From Andrena cerasifolii (lineage: Eukaryota; Arthropoda; Insecta; Hymenoptera; Andrenidae), in the NCBI RefSeq assembly GCF_050908995.1, contig NC_135124.1, forward strand, positions 6,944,001-7,008,000: DNA of 64,000 nucleotides. The letters run 5' to 3'. The position numbers were made by a program, and so were the translations under genes. The notes under the pieces are model-generated. The model was not told the DNA's origin. It saw nothing but the letters and a program-made list of their open reading frames with translations, and made no database searches. The first letter of the stretch is position 1, and every line of letters starts with the position of its first letter. Below are positions 50,465 through 60,545 of this stretch, one piece after another.

Positions 50465-51158
50465 TTATGAGGGCAGACCACTGTAAAAAATCGGAAAATC
50501 GATTTTTTCCTTTCATATTTTCTGAAAGACGCACGTTTCAAGAATGCTCCCTCCAAATTTTATGAAGAAATTCGCAAAATTGACGGAGATATAGTATTTT
50601 CCGTGAAGCGGTGTCAAGCGCGCGACTGAGCCGCGCGGAACTTTGAACGCATTTTCCTTAGAATGACATTCTTCAACCGCGTTGATATTTATTGTACGAA
50701 AAACCCGTCGCTATTACGCGACGATCAGTTTTTTTTCAATTAACGACCTGCTTCTATTGTTTTTATCGACATTTCCCAAATTTTGTACCCCGAAAACATG
50801 ATTTCTTTTCCGTGGTCCGCCATTTTGTAATTTTTTGCGATTTTGACTTTCTTTATCGTCACGTAATAGACGCAGGCTTCTAGTTTCTAAATATTATTGT
50901 CTTTCTGAATTCGGATTAACCATATGGCCTGGGCACTGTCAAAGCGACAAGCACAATTCTGCTACAGCGCACATTTTGACGAAGAGTATACAGGAAACGG
51001 ATTTATGAATTTGATTGGAAAACAAATTTTCTTACCCTTCGATATGTACATTATTAACTATACTAAGCAAAAGATTTATTTACTTGCGTTGTTTGGTTGA
51101 AATAAATTCCCAAAAACACCCTTACATTTCTTACCGTTACAGTGGTCTGCCCCCTTAA
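50465..51158. mobile_element. TTAA-type MITE of about 694 bp
   Basis: A perfect 16-bp inverted pair GGGCAGACCACTGTAA (50471-50486) and TTACAGTGGTCTGCCC (51137-51152) sits just inside TTAT on the left and TTAA on the right, so one target copy has mutated. Interior phrases AAATCGATTTTTT, AAATTCGCAAAATTGA and GAACGCATTTTCC are shared in order with the element at 24146. No coding. Grouped with the other TTAA elements. Confidence 0.75.
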
Positions 51159-52507
51159 TGCCCAGCTCCCAATTATTCATCTTTAATTTTAGATCTTTAC
51201 AACTACTGCGCTGAATGGATCTTGGTGACACTAAATTATGTGTCTACACGTGAGATACTAAGTCTAGAATATTCAGTAGAGAAAAAATTCTGAATGCATA
51301 ATTGATATCACGTGTATCATAAATCATATGTGTACAGATTTGAAGATCTCAAAAGCCAGTTTTAAGTCAGGAAATACATGAAGGAGAGACACACGAGGAC
51401 TTATATTTATTTGGTTATTTGATTGGATCAAGAGAATCCTCTTTTCTGAGTGCGACTACTATTTTATTCGCCATGACTGAGTCAAAGAAGAATACGTAAT
51501 CTTGAAAACTTCCCTAAAGTCGTAAGGTAAAGAGAAAATGGAGCATCAACAGATTGTTACACGTCGTTACGCCATTGTCGTAATGAGCCTAATCAGTGGC
51601 AATCGTTTGGACCGAATGAATCGCCGCGATATACTTCCGCTGTTAACGAACGCGAAGAAAAATGCAATTTCAATTGAATGAAAATTACACGCGTATATCT
51701 CTCGGAGGAATATAATGTATGCTCGTTTATGAATGAATGGATGGATGTTGGTATTCACGACGGGTGACAAACAGAAACCACGTGGCTCAATTCCTTGCTT
51801 GGGTCCTAATCAGAATTAAGCAACTCCGCGAGATTTACCGCGGCTGAAACTCTAATTTCAAATATTTTCTTAGAGAATAAGAAAGCATTTTTTCGCTTAA
51901 TATTTACATCAGTACGAGCCCCATTTATTATCGAAACCTGCCGCTGCTTCTCTTCTATAATTCAGAAGGCAAAGCGTCAAAGGATGCACTGCCTCCTCCA
52001 ATTAGAAGAGCAAAATATCTAGCTCGTTCGGCGCTGCTGCTGCGCGAGTGCAGAACTATCGGTTTCCCTCTTATGCAAACTACCGCCAACTGCTCCCAGT
52101 AAAAGGAGCTTTCCTTTTAGACAATCGTCCTACATTTCAAAATTTGCGAAAGACACGTGTCGCGCCCATGTTTGTCCCAGTTCGGGGACGCTTCTAGATC
52201 GCGTCCGTTCAGGCGACAAGTCTCTCCTCCGAGTTAAAACACGCGATTCCGAGCTGGGAACGTATTCTCGATTATCCGAGCGGGTAGCTCTGCCTCGAGC
52301 GACATTCTTTCCTCCCAAACGGATCCACGCGCTTCCAAGTTCCGAGTGCAGTGTACTATTCCCAAACTACGTAGCCAACTTTTATCACGAAGCTGCTGCA
52401 GCGCAGATGAAACTGTTCTTCAGACAGAAATTAACGTACACGTCTATAGGCCCACTGCAAAGTCTTCGAGCACAGGGAGTTTTCAGAATGTGCAGGGTGG
52501 CTTGATA
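51159..52507. other. Non-coding
   Basis: AT-rich, becoming CpG-rich at about 51960-52330. Short frames only (51567-51770, 52130-52318), none recognised. Confidence 0.4.
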
Positions 52508-53201
52508 ATAGAAACTAGAGACCATGGTATGGTACGTGTAGTAAAACGACACGTGTATTACATATATCCGTACCTCGATCCGTGTAGCTTTTAGTACACG
52601 GGTACCCGTGCACTATTTCACGTGTATTTAAATACACGTGTATCAACGTATTTGTGTATTTTCATCAGAATTGGGCATTAACTACGGGAGAATGGGCAAT
52701 GACGGTCACTTAAGCAATAAGTGTAATAAAACCGAGTGATGTTTTTCAATTTTAAGGATTATCGTTGCGTCTAAAAAGAAGCTCGCTTATTACCAGTAAT
52801 GCCTTAATTTTTTGTATCAAAATAGGTAATCGATTAAACAAATCTTGTTAATTTTATAATTGTGTTATTAGTTACAATCTGAAAATTTGTAAAACCATAC
52901 TTTCCGCATATTAGTCTAGTAAATATATTTAAATACATTAATTCTTTTATGAATTTCGCAATCCCCCAGAGTTCTGGGATATCTATAGATATTAAAAATC
53001 AGACGAATCAAAATACGGATACGTTAATATACGTGTATTTATAAATACACGAGTATCTAAATTCACGTGTATTTAAATACACGTGAAATAGTGCACGGGT
53101 ACCCGTGTACTAAAAGATACACGGATTCAGGGACAGATACGTTTAACACACGTGTACACGTGTATTTAAATACACGTGAAATAGGGATCTCTAATAGAAA
53201 C
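52508..53201. mobile_element. hAT-type element with 8-bp duplication and internal palindromes
   Basis: A 678-bp element (52516-53193) begins TAGAGACC and ends GGGATCTCTA, flanked by the perfect 8-bp repeat ATAGAAAC (52508-52515 and 53194-53201). Inside, a 22-bp perfect palindrome (CACGTG at each end around TATTTAAATA) occurs three times, at 52619-52640, 53064-53085 and 53157-53178. A 14-bp palindrome CACGGGTACCCGTG occurs at 52597 and 53094. The segments 52580-52655 and 53045-53128 are inverted copies of each other. There is no transposase. Confidence 0.88.
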
Positions 53202-55307
53202 TGAATTTCAAAGGGACGTTTCGATGCCTTTGTACGGATACTTCTGTATCGATGATATAAAAATACAAAAGTTAATGTTTTTCCACCTACAACCAGTATA
53301 AATTCGGCACAACTAATTCCGCGTTGTTTCACCGAATGCGAACTGTTTGTACCTGAATCGAAGAGTATGAAACCTATCGCTGGGTTTATGGAACTTCTAT
53401 TTAATGATAATACAACTTCCCTGGCTCGCGAAGTGTACTTTACCCACATTCGCATATTTTCTGCATTTACCTATGTTTCTTAAAGCAATGCTATCTCTAC
53501 CAAGTATGTATCAGGTTGGTGCATATGAAATTTAGGACTCTTGATACCCGATAACCCGGGTACTCGATACTCGTACGATTCGGGTAACACAGTTCGACAG
53601 CCATCTCGGGCAGCAAACTTCACGCTCGTCGAAATCGCTTTCTTCTCTCCCCTGTCACGCAACGTACTATTACTGGGTTATGGCCATATAAGAAAGGATT
53701 TAAAAGGAAATTTGCGAGATGGAGGACAACAAAACGCGTGTACAATTTTATGTAAAAAACGATTTTTTTTATATATGAATAAGGATCCAGAATGAAGCGA
53801 CTGAATTTACTATTAAAACATTACATGTGCATTGTACACAAACGTTACGAAACACAGTATTTTTAATTTCTATTTTTTCTTTCATGTTGAAATATTTTAG
53901 GGATTACAGATAAATATAAGACAGGTGTAATGTTTCTTACGATCCACTGCAATAACTGTATAACACGAGTAACCGTATTACCCGCAAACCCGCGAAACGT
54001 AAAAGCCCTAATGACATTGCCGTTTCACTAAAGGAACTGTGAATGAAAATATTTTTTGATTTTCAACTATTTTAATTATTTTACCTTTTCAAGTTTCTGT
54101 GGCTTTCCACGTGTCGTGGGCAAGCGTTAGCAATTGCCACTGTATTCCCACCACAGATAAAAGAAACTTTTACGCAATTTCACATGCACCAACCCAGTAG
54201 AGGGTAAAATAGCCGAATATGAGACCCATTTCTTAAAAACATCATAACTCTTGACTGAGAACACTTTTAATAAAATTCGATGCACGCTTTAAAAGTAGAA
54301 TACGTATTCTTTAGCAACCTACCGGAAAATACTATAACAAATATTCGATTTCTTCATAATAAAATAAAAAAAAAGTCATTCAAATTCGCAGATAAAAAAA
54401 ATGGGTTCCTAATGTGAGACTCAGTTTGTTTTTTCCTGAAACCTATTCTCTCTTTCTTTTTTTATATTCAAAATACCAGTCGCGAGTTATACAGGTATAC
54501 CTCCTATGAAAAGTTCCAGCAGAAAGCATCCGTGCCTCCCCTATAAAGTTTCCATAAAGTAGAGAACTAATCGAAGTTGCCTCTGCCAGATGACGATTAC
54601 CAATTAATGAAAGCCAGCTAAAAATACCATCCGCAAACTCCCCGAAAGCTTCACTTTCCTCACACTTTCACCCCTCGATCGTTCGTAAAATACTTAATTT
54701 CCCTCGACACGATTAATGCCCCTCACGGATATAAATTACTACCATTCGGCTGGATGTTTATTCCACGAGTCCCCTCGACGAAACCGAACGCTCTTTTTAT
54801 ACCGTTCAAGTCACGGCCAGGCGAGCGATAATACGCGAGCTCCGCGTGGAATTCTGATCGGACCATCGACTTCTAACTGTTCAGAGGTACGGAGGATAGG
54901 CTCCTAAGTTCCGTAAACTTCCAAGCCACGGGAGCATCAGGCGCGAACCTCATAATTTCCACGCGAACGTGACCAGTGTAACCCGATTCAACGACGCGTC
55001 TTGCACCACCGTCGTAGCTCGAATCGCTCACCTATAGGCAGATGCAATGCGCGATGCAACAGCTGGGCACCTGCTGTTCCACGGACTATTTCTCTAGCGA
55101 ACCAAGTCTTCCCTCCGCCCTTTATGGAACGTGATTCGACTCCTCTTTGTGTCACACTATATTCGGCCACCACGTTCAAACCCTTTCACTGTTTCCTTCG
55201 AGGAGGCTCCCGCAAGGAGGTGCTTCGAAATTGTTCAGTTTGCAATCGATACCTATACGTACACCGCACAGTTGTTCGAACAGAGGGAAAAAGACATTTT
55301 ATGAATG
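53202..55307. other. Non-coding
   Basis: AT-rich apart from a GC-richer block at about 54660-55230. Frames of up to 130 codons (53063-53455 minus, 55001-55417 plus) overlap the neighbouring mobile elements or lack any recognisable product. Confidence 0.4.
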
Positions 55308-56035
55308 TTAAGGGGGTATACCCGTTTGAACCCTCGGAAAATGTATACATTTTGTGGATTTTTTTACAAGTCAACGGTTTGATGCAGATTTCCCGTTTTT
55401 TAACTATGTTTACATAGTATTATGAACTACTTATAAAAAAAGTTTCAGTTAAAAAACTATTGTTTTTCGGAAGTTACGGATACATGTCCGAAAGTCTCTC
55501 GATTTTAGACGGCTAAACGGTGGCCCTAAAAATTCGCGCTACGTTCAACCAATTCACTTCAAATTTTGCATGCAGAATCATAATAAGATTCCGCATCGTC
55601 CAACGAAGGCTTTTTTTATTTCGATTCCCCGTTTATTATTTATAAAGGAAAAAGGTGGATTTTTCTCTTAGAAAAATTTAACTTTACCTTCGAACTCTCA
55701 ACATTTCTTTATTTTTCAAAATTTTCAAAATCGCCTTCGTTGGACGATGCGGAATCTTATTATGATTCTGCATGCAAAATTTGAAGTGAATTGGTTGAAC
55801 GTAGCGCGAGTTTTTAGGGCCACCGTTTAGCCGTCTAAAATCGAGAGACTTTCGGACATGTATCCGTAACTTCCGAAAAACAATAGTTTTTTAACTGAAA
55901 CTTTTTTTATAAGTAGTTAATAATACTATGTAAACATAGTTAAAAAACGGGAAATCTGCATCAAACCGTTGACTTGTAAAAAAATCCACAAAATGTATAC
56001 ATTTTCCGAGGGTTCAAACGGGTATACCCCCTTAA
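55308..56035. mobile_element. Young palindromic TTAA-flanked MITE (303-bp arms)
   Basis: Two arms, 55308-55610 and 55733-56035, are near-identical inverted copies around a 122-bp spacer. The ends read TTAAGGGGGTATACCCGTTT and AAACGGGTATACCCCCTTAA. I see only scattered differences between arms (for example TATTATGAACTACT against TATTATTAACTACT, and AAATTCGCG against AAACTCGCG). TTAA at both ends fits piggyBac-type insertion. The close match of the arms implies recent insertion or arm-to-arm gene conversion. No transposase; frames at 55001-55417 and 55186-55374 only run into it. Confidence 0.88.
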
Positions 56036-59000
56036 GTACACAGAATGTTTTCGATACAATTCCATATTAGAATTTTAATCAATGAGAATTTTCTATAAGT
56101 ACCATTAATTTGTAAGGAAATTATAACATGGAAGTCAGGGAATAGAACACCTGCAATTTTCAGTTACGAATAGTTCACTAGCTCCAGAATTAAAATTTCT
56201 ACTCGCAAGCACTCTAGCTGCTGCTTAATTTCGAAGAAATAAGAGAGGCTTAAAAAACACGCTTCTGAAACTTCGTATCTGAAACTAAAGTAATTTAAAG
56301 CGCACAAAGAATCGCATATTTTCCAGATCGTTCCTCGTGGTTTCATTCCACCGTGAAAGGGTTAAGAAAGACGCCAGGATCGGCGACAGAACACGCGACT
56401 TTCTCCGATGCGGATCCATTTCTCGTGCGAGCGACTTCCCGCGCGAGGGAAACAATAAAATGCCTTCGCGTGGTGGAGATTCGTCGAAGAATGGAAAGAA
56501 GAAACCTGGTTTTTTATCCACGCGGACTTTCTTCCTTGTACTTAATTACGGTCGCATCGGTGCGACTAAACGCGAGGACTAAGGAGACTTTCTTGCCCAT
56601 CAGTTTCGATTGTCGACTTGCCATCCTTTCCTTAAGAAAAACCACGAAACTGATGTCGCCAGAGAAACTGGGGAAACTCGAGACAAATAAGAAGAAAAGA
56701 TTTAAAATAACATTTTACTCTGTCCCCCAGCGCATATTGATTCTCTTGCCGAGTGTTTTCCAGCGAAAAATTATGTTATCTTTCCTGCAGCCAGTGTTTA
56801 AAATGAAAATAGTTTCCATTTATTCTTGGAGATTAAATTTAACCGGGGAGAAATCCTCGAGTACGTAAAACACTGCGCAGAAATAGCTGTAGAATTTGTA
56901 ATAAAATTCCAACAAAGGAAGCAAAGTGGCGAGCATGGGAACAGGTAGTCCATTGTCGCTGGGAGCTATCGGGAATTGTACAATTCCGAAATGGACGAAA
57001 ATAAAGCGCGCGAGGAGCTATTGAGGGTGGTCTGGGTTACGAAAGGGTACCTCGGGCTAGGCACGTGTAAAATATAAATACCCCAAACCGCGAACAGAAG
57101 TATTAATGGGGCAAAAGTATAAACGAACGCAACAGAACACCGTGCAAACACAGAGACAATAAGGCAGGCGTGTTGTGCTGTTGCGCACGTTAAATCGCAC
57201 CGGCAGGAAGCGTTTGACGATACACTCCTCTATCCTCAATCGATATTTAAGTGCCTCAAGGATGTCTCTCTCGCGGATGAATACAACCATGATCTCCATC
57301 CTTGACACGTTTATGTCCACCGGCGGGAAGTCGCGAGCTTAAAATGCAATAGGAAGGAAGAGAGGGAGGCGCGGCGAGTCTCCTCGCTGTTTTATACGAA
57401 ATTCTAGAAGCCTCGAGGACGTTGAGGTATTAGGTATAGCAGGACGCGATGGCCGGTGAAGGGATCTTGAAACGAAATAGTACGTCATACGCTGCGTTTC
57501 TGCTTAATACACCACCCACGTTCGAAACATTCCACGAGCAGCTCGCTAACATCCTCCGCGACTTCAGAATTCCAACCCTTCGGTTTACGAGTATGTCGCT
57601 TTACGCGAGAAAAAGAGCTGGCTTCTGCCACGAATACGGCAATTAACACGTCCCGTGCCACGATGCTCGTTGGAAGTGAAACTTTTATTCAGCAGACCAA
57701 CGAATTTTTTAATTTAATGTCGAAATTACAGTAGGGGAGAGGGAAGCTGAGAATTGTGAAAAATTGTAGGTATGTAAGTGGTATTGTCATCTAGTTACAT
57801 ATCAGAATCTAGATGGCGGGCAAATCTTTAGCAAATCTTTAACAAATCTTTAGCAAATCGTGAAAAATACTCTTGTCCAAAATAAGGACGAAAACAAACT
57901 TTACAGGAAGAAGATATTCGAGAAAATATTGAAGAATATGTCGACTTAAAAATCGCCGTATTTTATAAAGCGAGCATTCAGAAGTGGCTTAAGATACGAG
58001 AGCCTGTAAAACAGAGAAGTAAATACATCAACGATTAATCTTACGCATTTAATTTGATCCCCTGTGAGACGCGAGCTTTCGAAATGCAAAATCCTAAGGA
58101 ACGACTTAATACATAAACAGTCGTGTTTCTTTCCTAAACGTTAATCCCTTTATCTGTCCGTAGAAATCGTGCTTTCCTCCTATCTTTACTACATCGCAAA
58201 CGAACGCGTAATCTATCTAATTTACGGCAGACAAAAAGAGGGTCAGAAATGCCCACCAGACTCATATTTCCCATGTATTCGCTTTGCGCGGTTTATTCGA
58301 CAAAATATAAAAATCTACTCGTGATACATATATATACGTATCGAACGGTCAGTTGGAAAAATGGCGGATCGCAGTGCGCCGAACTGATGACGCAGGGCTT
58401 CGATCTGTCATCGAAGGATCTTTCCGCACGCGGAAACTGGTTTACGCGATGCGACGCGAAGTTCGCCAGCCGAGATGCTAGGAATTCGAAACTCGCGGCT
58501 TCCTCGAGAGTCAACGTACGTCCTCCCCCTTCTGTCTGCCCTTTTCTTTTTAACCGAGGAACGCTGCCGCCCGTCCCTCCGACACGGAGGCCACGCAATC
58601 AGTTTTTTCGAGGTTCGCGTGAAACAGGTATTCGGGACGGTTGCTGGAAGGTGCACGTCGTTATTGGCAAGACGCCGACACAAATCCGAATTACCGTGCG
58701 CCTCGTGTACGAGAATAACCGGTCTACGCGAACATTAGAATCGCGGGACGTTGCGTGGACCCCGTGTCTTTTCTGCCTACTAAATCGGCGAAGCCTTGGT
58801 AGTCGAACGCAAATCGAGCACGACACTTTGATAGTGAGCAATACTCGAGTACAACGTGCGACGTTCGAATAGGAAATAGCAAACGGGTTGTTTCTTCCGA
58901 ATTGTAAATCCGAAAATGCCATTTTATGAGATTGTAGTATTTGAAAATGTTACTTTACATGGATCGCCTTGATATTTGCAACAAAGAGATTTTTAAGTTT

Positions 59001-59711
59001 CGAATGCTATATTAAATAATAAACGCTAAAGTGAATGCAAAGGAAGCAGACTTGGATGAAAGCTTGAAATAATGAACTCGAAATAATTTGCGTTTCACAT
59101 TGAAGTGTCAATGGGCCTGAACTGTAGCCCTAATTTATTGCCCTTCCAGGCAACGAACCTCGAAGACACCTTGTCCGACGAAACGCGTAACTGTTTTCAA
59201 GTTATATCCTCTAGAGGTCGAAATAAATACATATAAAAGCTGCTCAACGAACCGTAAAAAGGAATTCAGATAGTGCATCTGTCGCTAATATATTACTTAT
59301 ATTTCTTCTACTTTCTATTCACCATTGTAAAACGTTTGAAATATTTCAAGTACTTTCTCAGTTTATCCTATTCGCATTTACTCAGGAATTTACTAATCGA
59401 AATAATATTTCAAATATTCCCACTTCGAACAGCGCTGTGCCTCCGACTTCCATACTCCAACTTACGCGGGAACGCTTTAAAGGAGATAGGGATTCTCCGT
59501 CAGGTGCCGTTTACACGACACAGAACCGTTACCGCCAGCAAGCGGCCACGATTTTCGAAAATTCCTACACGTGCTCCTGCGGCCCGTGATCTCTCTCACG
59601 GACCTGCATAGGCCCGTGCGGCTCGTGGACCACGGTTACACGTGCGACAATACATGGCAAACATTCCCCGAAAGGTGGATAAATTTCGTTGAAAAGGAAA
59701 GGAGTACTCAC
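56036..59711. other. Non-coding with several CpG-rich patches
   Basis: CpG-rich blocks at about 56330-56600, 57000-57650, 58340-58870 and 59430-59700. Long frames (171 codons at 56353-56868, opened by GTG; 207 codons at 58249-58872) have no recognisable product and are matched by opposing frames. A TATAAATA sequence is at 57073, and a short direct repeat of CAAATCTTTA is near 57830-57860. This stretch would be intronic if the candidate minus-strand first exon at 59712 is real. Confidence 0.35.
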
Positions 59712-59990
59712 GGTTCGTGTGAGCGTCGCTCCCACCGGCGGTAATCCACGTGCTGAGAACACACTGGACAGACAACACAACGTGCACACAGAGGGAAAAC
59801 ACTCGCGGCGATAAACCACGTCGTAGCGGAACGTCAGAGTATCACTAGCGCGTCAGCGAAGAATACGCGAACGCGTCGTCCTGGCGTACACTCCGAAAAC
59901 AAAAGGCACGGCGGTAAAAAAAAAGGTGGAAAACCGCGAAGCGTACGGAAGAGAGCGCTCGCTCGTAATCCTATCGCGTGGCCGGCTGTG
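59712..59990 (-). other. Candidate non-coding first exon of a second minus-strand gene
   Basis: Read on the minus strand this CpG-rich stretch contains no ATG over about 280 bases, is rich in pyrimidine and GTGT runs typical of insect leaders, and ends at a donor with six consensus intron bases: GAACC then GTGAGTACT, last exon base 59712. The transcription start is not defined; the upstream limit given is approximate. It lies head-to-tail with USP39, whose poly(A) signal is about 470 bp upstream on the same strand. No coding exon of this gene is identifiable in the window, so it would have to splice across a long intron to the left. Confidence 0.4.
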
Positions 59991-60457
59991 ACTCTACTCC
60001 GACTCGCTTCGGCTTCGGCGCGACACTCCGACCTCCCTCCGCGCACCCGTACCCCCACCACCCATCCCACTTCTACTTCCAGTTTACACTTCCGATCTTC
60101 TCGGCAAACTTCGGCATCTTTCGGTTCAATCGGCGTCTCGCAGGGTCAGTCGTAATAAAAGGATTAACGTTTACGATTTCGGATTTCTCGTTGCTTTACG
60201 AATACTTTTTTCAATAAACTTACTGCACGCCCGTTAAGACGGAATAGCAAATTTTCAATCTGACTTTTTCAAACAACGAAAGATGGAATTTTACACGCTG
60301 ATGCTTGAACATGAAAATATTGGAAATTATAAGACTACGAATATATTATTTCCTCGTTAATTTACTAAGTGTCGTATGTAAATTTGTTAAACAAATTATC
60401 CTGCAGTTGTTATAGCGGGTAATAAAAAAATAAAGAAAAAGTGAAAAACTGTAATAC
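59991..60457. other. Intergenic spacer downstream of USP39
   Basis: CpG-rich on its left half (probable promoter of the candidate gene starting near 59990) and AT-rich on its right half next to the USP39 poly(A) signal. No open frame that I can support. Confidence 0.4.
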
Positions 60458-60463
60458 TTTATT
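60458..60463 (-). terminator. USP39 poly(A) signal
   Basis: AATAAA on the minus strand, 17 bp after the TGA stop at 60480-60482. The resulting 3' UTR would be very short (a few tens of bases), unless a more distal signal is also used. Confidence 0.75.
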
Positions 60464-60479
60464 TATAAAATTACATTTA

Positions 60480-60545
60480 TCATATTGTCTTTTTGTTTTT
60501 GTTCTCACCATTTTCCGAAAGTATATCTTTCTTTAACTCGTAGAT
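60480..60545 (-). CDS. USP39: USP39 exon 9 (terminal)
   Basis: Twenty-one codons and TGA: IYELKKDILSENGENKNKKT then Ile. Acceptor CTTCTTTCCAG. The short lysine-rich tail parallels the divergent C-terminus of other family members. Confidence 0.88.
   Translation of the reverse strand: MYELKKDILSENGENKNKKTI

Noticed and set aside
56353..56868. 171-codon plus frame
   Set aside because: It opens with GTG, has no splice or promoter support and no family resemblance. Its second half is AT-rich and lysine/isoleucine-heavy like any AT-rich frame.
58249..58872. The longest open frame outside USP39 (207 codons, plus)
   Set aside because: It lies in a CpG-rich patch with long opposing frames on the minus strand, has no recognisable domain and an odd composition rich in Arg, Ser and Thr. 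I treat it as chance.
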